Shown: positions 21,943-33,418, numbered from the stretch's first letter. The stretch is 64,000 nucleotides of DNA from Hermatobates lingyangjiaoensis (GCA_026182355.1 JAPFBL010000119.1:990001-1054000); one strand, 5' to 3'. Notes: generated from the letters alone by a model not told the origin. Translations and numbers: made by a program.

Positions 21943-22842
21943 CGGAATGGATATAAGTTAAATATCGTTCAACAAGAATCTTACTTAATATGGTAGGTAA
22001 TTCATCTTGTGCTACTGTAGTGGCTTATAAATCATAAAATATATAGGATATCATGAGAAGATCTCTAGAGGAAGCTGAATTTAATTTTGAAGAATGAACT
22101 ACAGACGATATGAAGCGTTTAGAAGCAGCTCATTCACTAAGCACTAAGCTCTCCATTGCAAGCCGATTTGGCAAGCCTACAAAACTGAACCACCTTTGAA
22201 TGAATATCACCATATGAAAGGAAGCTCGTGAATAAACATTGTGCAAGATGAATATACTATTCAGCGAGTGATGACGGTGTAAAACGAGTTCATAATAGTC
22301 AATAGAAATTGCCAGCCAGATTGACCAATAGATCATCGGAGATGTTAATAGCAGTCAGGTATTCCCGTTGAGATTAATTGATTACACCTTACTTATTTTA
22401 CTGGGTAAACATTAATTAGAAGAATGAATCCCTGATCACACCCCGTAGAATGGAATCTTTCATCACAAATAGAAATTGAAGTTAATCAACATCTACAGAT
22501 AACTGACTAATATTTCTTAAGATAGTGGATAAATATATGGTAGTCCACAAATTTCAATAGACTATATGAATTTGTATAAAGTTTCATCATACATGATAAA
22601 CAATTAGTTACAAAAAATAATGAAAATAAACATAGATCCTTGTAAGTGCAGGCCTCAAAATGATTTTGGGATGTATTCCTTTAATATTCACAAACAGAAT
22701 ACTCAGATCATTCATTCACTCTGCATAGATTCTGCCAAAGACCGTTATTGTCAAAAGACATTAGTCCCATTTTTCATTTCTACATTAAAGTTTGTACTTT
22801 AATTTTATATTAAAAAAATATAAATATAAAAATTGTACAAAA

Positions 22843-22866
22843 ACTATATATATATATATATATATG
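22843..22866. repeat. (TA)n microsatellite
   Basis: Short TA tract without an adjacent recognisable ribozyme motif. Confidence 0.85.
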
Positions 22867-24697
22867 TTTTATTTTAAATTATATTAAATAATCCATCGGA
22901 TCACGTAATTTTCACTCGAAATATACATGTATCCTTGAATTTTATGAAAACGTTACAAACAGACAACAACATTTAAAGGTTAATAAAGAAGCCCAGACAA
23001 AAGTTGAACACGCACAGACATTTAGTTTCGGTTTCAACCGTTTACAGGAAAGCAATGGAGGGGATACAACATAAACTTTGAAAAAAGCCAGATTCCTGAA
23101 AATTGACACAATCTCACGACCCTGCTCAAAGATTGCATATGTTTATGGCTTTTCCTAATAGACAGTGATTAATCAATTCTATTTGGCACTTAATAAAAAA
23201 TATACTACTACAGTATTATACATATCCACTGGAAAGGTAAAGTTTTAATTCATAATATTTAGGCTCATCAGTAAAGTACTGAAATATGGTATGACTGTAG
23301 AAGAATTTGTCCGAAGAAACATATGCTGAAAACTATACTTTTCCCACAAATACTAAGAGAACTAACAAAATACATTTCTGCAGAGCTCAGAAATAGCTTT
23401 TTACTTAGAAGTATTTTCAATTAAAAATACAATATATATGGATTCCATATATTATCATTAACATTGCAAGAAAACTGGATCCTAAATTAGTTTGCTTATT
23501 AAAGGAATCACAGAGGATGACCACGGATTAGTTATCCTCCAAGACACGATCTAAATGATTAAATGTTTAATTTACTTCGTTAACGTATTTTGCAATTTAA
23601 CTCGTAAACGGCTATTCTTGTTTCTCAGAAGAAGTCGGTCTAGTTAATTTATTAAGCAATAAAATTCAATTAGTAAATATAAAAGAACGGTAAATACGGT
23701 CTTACATGGAACATAATGATAAACTCATGTTTTAATACCATTTGGAAGGAATTATGGAACAGGGAGAACAGCCAAGAATAACGAAATCAACAAAGATTGC
23801 GAATTGAGCCTGATCATAGTTATTTGTTTTTAATGTAGTCAAGCCAACTTTGCAGCACTGCGTCGAAGCAAATACTATGTAAATGCAAAAAAAAAAAACA
23901 AAATAATATTTTATAATATAAGGGAACTGAATTTTGAGTTTAATGATTGAACTGCTCCGATATAGGGAAATGAATATAGAATATGTCTGTAAACAATAAT
24001 GAAGAATTATTGTTAAATTAGGAAATCCGTTAATGATTTTTACATTACAATAGTAATTACTCAAGTTCATTTGAATTCACCTAAATGGAAATTGTAGTTG
24101 CACTGATGAGAGAACGCTTTTAGACGATTCATATGTAAGCTGTGCTTCACATGAGGGGTTCAAGACAATTTACAATGTACTGTACTCAATGCAAGCTGCT
24201 CTATAGACCTTGTTAAAATAAAATACAATTTATAGGAAGTTTTAAGATGAATAGGCTTACATTAAATTGATTATAAGGTAAGTTTGATAACCAGATCCAC
24301 ACTCTGCTCTGTCTCTGTGGGAGAACATAGGGATAAATACGCCTTGGATTGAGATGCCTACAGTCAAATGTAGAAGAGTGTTCATCAAAAGTGTTCATAA
24401 GAAAATGGTAGTACCACTCTAAATAATCATTCAATTTCAGTACTTAATCTTTGTCAGTATTGATATCTAATAATATTTTTAAATATTTGTCCTTCATGTT
24501 AAATCCTTCATATATATAAATTTATTGATTATTTCTTGCTCAGTTATATTTTTATGCGTCGTGACAAAATTATGAGACATGTTTGTCTCATAACAACTGA
24601 TACTCGTGTTTATAGACAGTTCATTTATTGTTTATTATTTTAATTATTATTATTTATTATATTTAGATTTATTTTGTTATGTGTAGTTCTTTTTTTG

Positions 24698-24724
24698 CTG
24701 AAGATGGTGGATGTAACACCGAAA
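24698..24724 (+). ncRNA. hammerhead-like motif with disallowed G17 (ACATGT family)
   Basis: CTGAAGA, T, perfect GGTG/CACC stem with a seven-base loop, GAA, ACATGT, then G where A, C or T is required. CAA downstream pairs with TTG upstream. Compared with the intact 62208 copy, the C of the GTC triplet appears deleted, so folding is kept but cleavage is predicted to be lost. Confidence 0.65.
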
Positions 24725-24965
24725 CATGTGCAATAAGAATTCAGTGAAGGCATCAATCTTTTCACTTCCTGAGTTCTTTCATTTGCTGTTAGTTTCTAAG
24801 GCAAACCTAAACTACTCTATCTGATGAAACCATCTACAGTAATTTATCCATTTTTTTTCTATTTTACTAATTTTAAATCCGACACATAAAATATATAGTG
24901 AGAGAATATTGATAATGGTTTGTCTTCAACTATTATAACAAAAGATGTATAAGTGGTGTTGTTAC

Positions 24966-25055
24966 CTGGGAGGTAGATGCCGGCGTTGAGGTGACTATCA
25001 GGTAGATCACTGAGACATTTGGCGGGTCTCAGACAGGCTACCACACCGCAACCGC
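24966..25055 (-). CDS. candidate internal exon of a minus-strand gene
   Basis: The 90-bp segment is preceded by a strong acceptor (GTTGTTTGTTTGCAG) and ends at CCCAG/GTAACA, a good donor. Only one frame is open, starting with two bases of a split codon: GCGVVACLRPAKCLSDLP, then DSHLNAGIYLP and a split Gly. Base composition is clearly richer in GC than the surroundings. Its exit phase (one base) fits the entry phase of 7813-7933. Its entry phase fits the exit of 31425-31549. LSDLPxxxL..G.YLPG followed by D..GR is reminiscent of the approach to Sec14-like domains in Rho exchange factors, which is inference only. Introns of 6 and 17 kb are implied. Confidence 0.65.
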
Positions 25056-25403
25056 CTGCAAACAAACAACTTTAATACAGATCCATGCTTTACTGCTATA
25101 CAGGAAATGTTGGAAAGTATATAAATATCACTGATGGGTTTCTTCAGGCCAAAAATCCTCAAGAAACCAATCTTTGAACTTTAAAAATCAGTGGTCGAGA
25201 AGCTGTATCAATATATAAACATCAAAATAAAATAGCTATATATATACTTTAACGATGAAAAACGATTCGAAATATGCAACTACAGTTAATGTAGACTAAT
25301 AAACACAGATAATTAAAAACACACACTTACAGTTTCTAATTTTTTAAAGTTAAGTCTGCAAGCGTTTTACAGCAGTGCGCTTGGTTTCCCTTTCTTATTT
25401 CTC

Positions 25404-25425
25404 CTGATGATAGTTCAAACTGAAA
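25404..25425 (+). ncRNA. hammerhead-like motif, altered palindrome
   Basis: CTGATGA, T, AGT/ACT stem, GAA, AAAT (from AATT), A, with GAG/CTC stem I. Its left context (AAAACACACACTTACAGTTTCTAATTT) is a diverged inverted copy of the same terminal repeat. Confidence 0.5.
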
Positions 25426-25609
25426 AATAGAGTCGGTATTGTGTGATTTTAATTTGTCTCTTGTCAGCAGACAGCAACTCTGAGTATTTATATACTCGTA
25501 CAAAAAGAAACATGAAACAGTCCCTTCGTACAACTTATGCAAGGATCAAATGGAAATAACGAGAAACGAATATATGTGTTTAAATACATAAACAAAACAT
25601 ATATCAATA

Positions 25610-25630
25610 TTTCAACCTCATCATCACCAG
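25610..25630 (-). ncRNA. decayed hammerhead-like motif
   Basis: Minus strand CTGGTGATGATGAGGTT, then GAAATATTGA. The second half matches ATAT-family motifs while the core box is disrupted. Confidence 0.35.
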
Positions 25631-26399
25631 AAAAATAAAAAAAAACTAACCACACAGAGGATACGTCCAGGTGATATATGGTATTATTAACTCTAAGAAA
25701 ATAAAATAAAATGAAACCAGCCAATAACAAAATCGAAAAGTGAAACACATTATAAAGAAAAATAATTAAAAATAACAAATTTATATTATATATAAGGAAA
25801 ATAGAATTAACGGTTCAAATTGAGACTAGGATAAGAACTAAGTATAAGGAAGCAAATATGGCATTCTTAAGACGATGTTAAATTAAATAGGGTATTAACA
25901 TGGAAGTTTGCACGGATGGTGATGTGTAGGTTACGGCGCTCATCAACGGAAGACTTGTGACAATTCATACTAAGGTCTCAGTCTCACCATGGTGGAAACA
26001 AAACCAACGAAAAACGCAACGCACTGTTCAACTGATAAACGCAGTTACAGGGAGTCAGGAGCTGTAAACACGGATGAGGTATACATTATTACTAAGGCAT
26101 GAAGTAAAATAAGTGTCGGTATTGATAAATGAACAGCTTTGACACCACTTCATCTGTGTTATTCCATTCTCCTACCAGGATGGGAAATTTTAGGGGAGAC
26201 GTGGGAGGAAATAGTTCTGTGGTTAGGCGCTTTACAGGAAGAAATATATGAGAGTGTACTAATATGGAAGAAGTACAGGAGGTAAAATAAGGAATAGGGA
26301 AGAACTCTTCAACAACAGTGTCCATATTGCTATTGTATTTGTCAGTTTGACGATGTTCATTGTTATTTACGTATATAAATAACCTTAAGCTATAAAAAT

Positions 26400-26530
26400 A
26401 TGTTATTTATTTTATTTTTTTAATTATTATTTATTTAATTATTTATTATTTTTATTTATTATTATTATATATTTTTTAATTCATTTATTTATTTTAATTT
26501 TCGTATATTTATTTTTTAATTGATCACATC
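26400..26530. repeat. TTTA/TTA low-complexity tract
   Basis: Degenerate TTTATT/ATTATT simple repeat without further structure. Confidence 0.7.
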
Positions 26531-26694
26531 CTTGTATTTTCAATTGTTTCTCATCGCCTTACCAACTCTGTTATCTTGCTTTTAGGTATTTTTCACGGTA
26601 TTCCTTTTCATACCTTTTCATACAAATACTGTTGTTTATTTTACCATCAATATTGTCAATATTGATTCGTAAATAATACCACTCGAATTTTGAG

Positions 26695-26835
26695 TGATAT
26701 ATATAAAGATTTCACATAAACACGTGAAATAACAATCAATGATTAAATCACAATAAGAAATGGGAAAACAAGACTAAGATCTTTCAACCGTAACAAACGG
26801 TCTTCGTCAGAGTCAGATATATATATATATAACAA
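26695..26835 (-). mobile_element. single PLE terminal-repeat arm (AGATCT family)
   Basis: Contains AAGATTTCACATAAACACGTG, CAATAAGAAATGGG and the ribozyme at 26782-26810, then (TA)n at 26817-26830. It is the same arm as 11888-11955 but without its inverted partner. Confidence 0.7.
26782..26810 (-). ncRNA. hammerhead-like ribozyme (AGATCT family)
   Basis: Minus strand CTGACGA, A, GACCG/CGGTT stem with a GTTTGTTA loop change relative to 11989, GAA, AGATCT, T, stem I GACT/AGTC. The loop varies while the stems are conserved. Confidence 0.7.
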
Positions 26836-27197
26836 ATAAATAATGGATAAGGACAATAAGGTCCAATGACAGAGAAGGTAATAACAGAAATAGTCAACAC
26901 AACTCATTACTATATTTCAACTTTATTCGTAATCAGAAATAGAACTAACTCGTTGTGGGAAAATTTATATTTAAATAAATCACCATAAATACCAATCACC
27001 AGTCAATGTAGTAAAAACTTATTCTTTTTTTTTTTTAAACATTTAATGGTAATTTCCTATATTTTAGTGTGACGTGCACTTATTGTGACACTTCAACGTA
27101 TACAATCAGAGAGAACACTTGTTTTGATTGAAAGATCCTAGGCAAATTTCTGAAATTCTTACTATGGTTTAGATGTTGATTTGTGTTTAAAGCTTTA

Positions 27198-27201
<4 letters not shown>

Positions 27202-27264
<63 letters not shown>
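27202..27264. repeat. (TA)n microsatellite, about 31 units
   Basis: One of the longest TA runs in the window. A decayed relative of the AGATCT arm (GATTGAAAGATCCTAGG at 27127) lies 75 bp to the left. Confidence 0.95.
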
Positions 27265-27267
<3 letters not shown>

Positions 27268-27889
27268 CTAATTTTTATTTTGACGTTCCATAGAATTTTT
27301 ACATAAAATTCATAACAAATGTAAGACAAAAGTAGACACAAATTTAACTCACATCAATATTAATATACGAAGTAGTCAGAGTAGTTGATATGGATCAAAA
27401 AGTGAAATTGTTGTGAATATTTCTCAACTACTACAACGTGATCTCTGTAATTTTAAGTACTTGCAAAATTAATTGGAATGATTCATTTCATATCATACAA
27501 CCCTTTTTTGTGCAAGAGCAGAATGCTATTAGAAATCTATAAGTCATTTTCAAAGTTGCGGTGGCTTCCAACGTTTAATTCACAAGGTTGTTTTTGGTTT
27601 TACAAATGAAATTCCTACTAAAAAAATGTGGTCATTTTAACAGAGAGATTGTGTTTCAGTTTATAACCTTGCGATAGCAAACGGGGCGTCAAAATATATT
27701 TTTTTAATGAGTTCTCCTTAATATATACGAAAAATAATAATGTCTTCCATTGTTTTTGAAGATTTCTGGCATTTTTATTCCCAAGGTCTCGTAATCATTG
27801 ATACCTGTTTATGAATGAGAGCGCCTGATAAAATAATATTAAGTGAAATGCTGGGCATTATTTAGACTAAATGAAAACAGTTAATGAGT

Positions 27890-28310
27890 CACGTAGCAAA
27901 GTGGGTGGAGGACTTCAATGTTGTTTTATGATTTAAGTTTGCGAGATTGATTTTACACAAGCAATTGGTACAAATCGTGATTACTCGTGGCTCGCTCATG
28001 CGGCTCTCCTACCAACCCCATGGGCCATCTATAAATATGACTTAATTGCCCTTTCAACAGGCAAGAAAATCATTAAATTACTCAGACTGGAAGGAGAGAA
28101 GGGAAGCCCGTTAGGGTGTCCTCCACTCACGACTGGCACAGTCCGCAACATCCCAACGTCCTCCATTATCTAATTATCCGGTACCGTTTTCATCCCGTAT
28201 AAATCACTGCCGCCCTGTACTCTACCCTGCCGTACCAATAATCACAGGCAGAAATCATAATGTAAACCAAACCCGCATCCTTGAAGGAATTAATCCTTAT
28301 CTACAAAAAT
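27890..28310. other. GC-richer unique block, candidate conserved non-coding or promoter DNA
   Basis: This block lacks TA tracts, poly-A runs and long frames, and its composition contrasts with flanking DNA. It contains homeodomain-type cores (TAATTA, CAATTG) and two TATA-like stretches (CTATAAATA at 28030, GTATAAATC at 28199), the second followed by C/T-rich sequence. No coding frame or transposon signature was seen. Function is inferred only from composition. Confidence 0.3.
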
Positions 28311-28951
28311 AAATCATTCATGAACATCAATATCCTTATTACTCACTTGTTGTGATTACTGCTTAGGGATTCAACTTAAGCATTATTTTAAAACCACTTA
28401 ATTACTCCTGCTGTACTTTGAAGGAAGTTATCCTAATTATTCCAGAGCAGGAATCAGCTTTCTTGATAAGATAGCTACAGGGTATACAATGCTTTTGTAA
28501 ATAACTGTCTTTTTTTTTGTTTTTTTTAATGTTTAACTGGATGACCTCATACTAATTGACGGTTACCTAAGATACCTTTTAGATGACTTGAACAGGAGTC
28601 GGAAATGAAGCACGGTGATAAGAAAGATGAAGCACAGTCGGAACCTGTTGTTACTAAATCAAGAATTCTTAAACCCAGATCCCAATTTCAACGCATTCTC
28701 GTTTTCTTTAAGGAATCTTGGCCTTATTTCCGAATTACTTGATGCGGTTTGGATACTAATGTATATTGTGTGATTTATATGTACAAACCAACTTTAAATA
28801 ATTTATATATTTAGTAACTCTTTTTTTTATAACTTCTAATTTTAATAGGTTTTCATCTGTTCTTTTTTTTTACTGGCATTTACATTACCTTTTACTATTT
28901 TTGATCAGCGGGTAGTTCTTTATATTTTGTTATTTTCTATCACTTCCCTCG

Positions 28952-29026
28952 TGAACAAATCGAGGGCCAAAGTGGGATTAAACCTTGGACCTACCAGATG
29001 AGAGGCAAGCACGTCGCCACTTCCTA
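28952..29026 (-). mobile_element. tRNA-derived SINE head fragment
   Basis: AAATCGAGGGCCAAAGTGGG followed by AACCTTGGACCTACC (B-box side) and CACGTCGCCACTT matches the heads at 43231 and 44014. Only the promoter part remains. Confidence 0.6.
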
Positions 29027-29639
29027 ATCTTCTAAATACGCACTGTGGTTCTAAATATCTACTGCAGTAAGTATTTTGTTCTTAAAAAAAATTCTTATAC
29101 AAGAATTTGTTGAAAGTAATGATTACAACTCTTTTGAAATCGGCAATTTCAATTTTGTAATAACCATATAAAAGGATAGATGATATTTTTGAAATATATA
29201 CGTCATTTTACTGGTTTAGAAAGATAATTGCTGCTTCAAGTGTCCTAAAAAAATGAAGAAATAGAGGAAGGATGTGGGCGGATGTAAGAGAACAAAGGGT
29301 GGAACACAAGACTCGAGCTCACCCAAGTCTTAGGTATCTGATTACAGAACAATTTGTAGAGCATCCAAACTACGTCTGGTGTTTACATTCACGATCTGAA
29401 TTTTATGACAAAATATACTTTAATAGATTCGCTGGAAATCTAATAAAATTCTTCGAACAACAAAATAATTTACGGATGACATTACCATTTTTTAACCAAG
29501 TACAAAAAACGAACTTTTGCCTATGTTGAAAACAAATGGAAAAAAAAGTGTAATAACATTTCTATAATGACAATAAGCACTTTATAAAGTGTCTAAATTG
29601 TGTAATTTTTCAATTGAGTGGTCTATTAAATCTGTAACG

Positions 29640-29775
29640 ATGGGGTAGTAATGGATGCACCTCTAATAGGCTCTAGCACTCAATTCTATATTCACCCTTA
29701 TGGGTGGGGGAGGCCCCGCAATTCTTGAGTTGCCCCGAGACCCGCACCTTCCAGGACGACCCTGTAAGGGCATCT
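29640..29775. other. GC-rich island of unknown origin
   Basis: A sharply bounded 135-bp GC-rich segment (GGGTGGGGGAGGCCCCGC, TTGCCCCGAGACCCGCACC, CCTGTAAGGGCATC) in AT-rich DNA. No open frame of note. It may be the 3' end of a transposable element or a transferred fragment. Confidence 0.4.
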
Positions 29776-30299
29776 AATTCTTAATTCATTTAAAAAAACT
29801 AACATGTATTCAAAGTAATAAGTAATAAATGGGAAATTTTAATTATAGACTAAACCTCTGTCAGACTAAAATTCTGTTAAAGTGAATAAACTTAGTTTCA
29901 TCATCCATTTCAGGTGATGAATAATTATCAACCTGAGTAAAAATTAGTATACATTTAATATTGACCCGAAATGAAAATATACATTAACGTATAGATGCAG
30001 GAACAAAAACACTCTCTCACACTCACAAGGAGTATCACAAACGCACCCTTTCTGATTCATAGAATCATATCCACTGCTACACTGATATGCAAAATAACGC
30101 AAGTTCTATGAGGATACGGAAGATGAGCAAAGAGTCGGTGGCAACACAACTTCCTACCTGGTGTTACAACTACATATAAGTTGTAGTGCATCATGCTCAT
30201 CAGAGATAGAACCTATTTAATTAGGCAAAGGGGCTCAAGAGTGTTATAGAGAAATTATGTGATTTAATCAGTGATGAACACATGTGTATTACCTTTCAA

Positions 30300-30385
30300 C
30301 GATTTATAAATGGACTTTATTAAGATTTACTATAATAATAAATTATTATTATTATTATTATTATTATCATTTATGATATTAAAAT
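30300..30385. repeat. (ATT)n microsatellite
   Basis: ATT repeats at 30341-30367 in AT-rich sequence. Confidence 0.8.
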
Positions 30386-30442
30386 AATTTTATTTATAAA
30401 TAGCAATGCCATTTTAAGTATTTAGATTTTGGATATGAACTA

Positions 30443-30670
30443 CAGCGATGCCTCAGCTTTCGAACTTAATCCGTTCCAGGTTGGTGGTCGAGGTCTGAAT
30501 TAATTCTTCCCATAAGAAATAGAAAATGTAGATGCATATAATATTGATTTGTAAATCATATAACGGCAGACGCGGACAGTTCGACAGCTACGATACGGTC
30601 AAAGTAAAGGCAAAATTTTGTTGAAAATTTTAGTCGAGGATCGAGTTGGTCGAGGGCTGAGGCACCACTG
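30443..30670. mobile_element. pogo/Tc1-mariner-type MITE
   Basis: Terminal inverted repeats begin CAGCGATGCCTCAGC on the left and, reverse-complemented, CAGTGGTGCCTCAGC on the right. Both ends are flanked by TA (30441-30442 and 30671-30672), the target duplication of this superfamily. The 228-bp interior has no transposase frame. Subterminal TCGA-rich inverted stretches extend the TIRs. Confidence 0.75.
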
Positions 30671-31424
30671 TAATGTTATACTTAAACTTATTTAATGTTT
30701 TACCATCACTACTGTTAGATCTGAATTATTGAAATCTAGATAAACAATAATGTTATGTGAAATGAACGTTTGTGGGGCCAGCAGAAAAAAATGTATTTAA
30801 AAACCACATCACACTCCACCCACACACCCACAAGTACATAGCATCACAAAGTCTGAGGTAGACCTATCAGGCCAAAAAAAGTGACTATTGGGAACGAACA
30901 GGTGTGCATTAAGATCTGTTAGTGACGGTTGATCACCGCGTCAGCGTCTGGTGCAGTAGAAAAAAGAAGTGGTAAATGTTTTTCTATATGTTATATGATA
31001 CTTCATTTCTAAAACTAACATAACAGGAAGTTCACTCCTAGGACAAATTAACTATCGAAAACAGAAACAGCAAATATACCGGAGTATATTTCAGCAACAT
31101 CATAACAGTGCTCCAGTTAAAAAGTAAGCTAAAAACAAATTGAAACACTTTTGTCCATGGTTCTTAAGTAAATAATTTCTTGTTCCCATAACGAAGGATG
31201 TTGGAAATATAGATGTCTCTGTCCTTCCTTAATGTTCTGATGTTCATATTAAGTTGCAAATTATCAAGAACTTGCAATAATGACTAGATAATAAAGAATG
31301 GATACAATTTGTATATAATATTAAACTAATGGACAATAAATTTAAAATTGGTATTTATCACTTGAATGGAGATAGGATATAATTAGTGATGTTGTAATTG
31401 GGCAAACTGAAGAAAAAATTATAC

Positions 31425-31549
31425 GGGTATGACTGAAAGAGCGTGCAGAGAGGGAGTTAAGGACAAGGCGGACCGCAATCTTATTTGCAGGCGAGTTGTT
31501 GAGTCTACAGAGATTGGCAACGGTCGAGACTGCCCACTCTAACCCCTTG
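31425..31549 (-). CDS. candidate internal exon of a minus-strand gene
   Basis: A 125-bp segment between a plausible acceptor (TTTGTTTTGAATAG) and a donor (CACCC/GTATAA). The only good frame reads KGLEWAVSTVANLCRLNN, SPANKIAVRLVLNSL and SARSFSHT. The hydrophobic, basic pattern suggests an alpha-helical region. It exits with one base, matching the two-base entry of 24966-25055 (Arg at the junction). Both flanking introns would be long. The acceptor is weaker than for the other two exons, and the frame stays open past both borders, so boundaries are tentative. I do not recognise the family from this piece alone. Confidence 0.45.
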
Positions 31550-31860
31550 CTATTCAAAACAAACGACACTCTTTCATCAACCTACAACACGCGCCTTTTA
31601 AATAGCTTTCCTAAAACAAACATTTATAACTAACTTATCTCTGGATCTCTTAATGGAAAGTTGTTTCAAGTGAATAATTTATGACTAAGGAAATTATTAA
31701 AACTCTAATGATTATATTACATTGACCATATCAAGTGACAGTATTGAATATGAACAATTTAAGACAGAGAGAACAATTGGGGTAATCAATGGAATAATAT
31801 GCTTAATTTATATATACAAATAATCAAACCACATATGAAAAGGGAAACAAGACATAGATA

Positions 31861-31889
31861 TTTCAACCGTAACACGCGGTCTTCGTTAT
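31861..31889 (-). ncRNA. decayed hammerhead-like motif (AGATCT family)
   Basis: GACCG/CGGTT stem and GAAA remain, but the core box reads TATAACGA and the palindrome is lost (ATATCT). It sits about 20 bp left of a (TA)n tract at 31910-31951. Confidence 0.5.
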
Positions 31890-31904
31890 AGTCTTTGACC
31901 TAAC

Positions 31905-31909
<5 letters not shown>

Positions 31910-31951
<42 letters not shown>
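31910..31951. repeat. (TA)n microsatellite
   Basis: About 21 TA units between the decayed AGATCT arm and the ATAT-family fragment. Confidence 0.95.
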
Positions 31952-31954
<3 letters not shown>

Positions 31955-32065
31955 AATATTGTTCCTAGTAAATGTGTACGTTCTTTTTTGTGTTCATTTT
32001 TGTCAGTTATATATATATATATATACACTTTAACACAGAAAGACACTACAGAACTCACTTCGATA

Positions 32066-32087
32066 TTTCGACATCCGTCGTCATCGG
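32066..32087 (-). ncRNA. hammerhead-like motif, C for U at core position 4
   Basis: Minus strand CCGATGA, C, GAC/GTC stem with GGAT loop, GAA, ATAT, C, then GAAGTG, which pairs with CTTC upstream. Apart from the CTGATGA to CCGATGA change it is well kept. It lies between TA tracts at 32010 and 32134. Confidence 0.55.
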
Positions 32088-32130
32088 GAAGAAGTGCGAA
32101 GTACTCGCGTTGGGAAGCAAACTCAACTAT

Positions 32131-32231
<101 letters not shown>

Positions 32232-33099
32232 TCGAACGCAGAGGTAATCCAGAGGCTAGCACGCATGCCTCATGCCCCTCATTTATCTATATTACAGAAA
32301 AATCTAATAATGAGATCATATAATGGTAGACGGAAAAGAGAAAATTCATACAAGATATATGATCTGCAGAGAGGTTCCTTGGATGGAATAGTTAGGAAGG
32401 CAACGGTACAAGTTAGTATGTACAGCTTGTTAAATCCAATAATATCCTTAATTGCAAAATAATTAAAATTTTGTTTGTGCTAATTAATTAAAAATGATCT
32501 CTCTTATCATATAATTAAAAAGGAATATCATCAATAATCTGCATGCACAAGAGTGGAAAAATTGATGTTTGATAAAGCAGGCACATACAAAAATACGGCA
32601 CTTTTAGAATAATAAGGCTAGATTGATTCCGTGAGACAGATGGTGATAAAAAAGAATACCTGGAAAGTATTCACCGGAGGCTTTCTCAATATGATAAGTA
32701 ATCTTTAAAACTTTTGCATAAAAGAGAATTGATCTATTCATTGTCACTGTACAGATACCAGCGAATTCGGTTACTCTTTAGCGTTTAGTTTCAACCAAAG
32801 TTGGTTTCAGATTTGGACTGTGTGTTTAAAATTTTTTGTTGACTTAAAAAATTTAGTGAAATACATTTTGACAGAAAATGTTTTCTAAACTTTTGTATAT
32901 TCAACAGTCGTCAAAGTTTTTATTGATTATACATTGGCGAATTTTTGAGCTACTATATTGATGAAAAAGGTTTCGTTAAGTATAAAACTATAACAATCAC
33001 TATTCTACAACAAAAAAGATACATCTATAGTTATTGAAAAAAAAAAGACATTCAAGACTCAATAAATGTCAAACTTGCACATAGAAGTCAGTTCTCTTT

Positions 33100-33418
33100 C
33101 TTTTATATATGCTGGTTTTAGGAGGAGCAATTACAATAGTATAAACTGACCGAAACATCAAAACATCCTGTTTTGACCCAACGGGAGGAGTGGACCCAAT
33201 TTATATCAACACTTATTTTGATTTTTTGGGCACCCTGAAGTTAATATTTTAATTTTACCAGGATTCGGACTTACTTCATGAACGACATTTGAAACTTTTG
33301 GAATAATTAATGCAATAATACCATTGGATTATTAGGTTTCATTGTAAGAGCAGACCACATATTAACTGTAGGAATAGACGTAGATATACGAGCATATTTT
33401 ACATCGGCAACAATAATG
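33100..33418 (+). pseudogene. cox1: NUMT: nuclear copy of mitochondrial cox1 fragment
   Basis: Translated with the invertebrate mitochondrial code it shows cytochrome c oxidase subunit I in order: LGGAITM, TDRNIKTS, FDPTGGVDPI, then (after a two-base loss) YQHLFWFFGHPEV, ILILPGFGL, SWTTFETFG and, after a further shift, [20 protein letters not shown] and RAYFTSATM. These are the haem/copper-site region helices VI-VIII of a proton-pumping oxidase in the inner mitochondrial membrane. Frameshifts, a TAA in the TDRN region and missing residues between GFGL and FGIINAM show it is non-functional nuclear DNA. TGA as Trp and ATA as Met confirm the mitochondrial source. Confidence 0.9.

Noticed and set aside
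29272..29529. 85-codon plus-strand frame starting MWADVREQRVEHKTRAH
   Set aside because: The second half is AT-driven, no splice sites fit, and no domain is recognisable. A chance frame is more likely.
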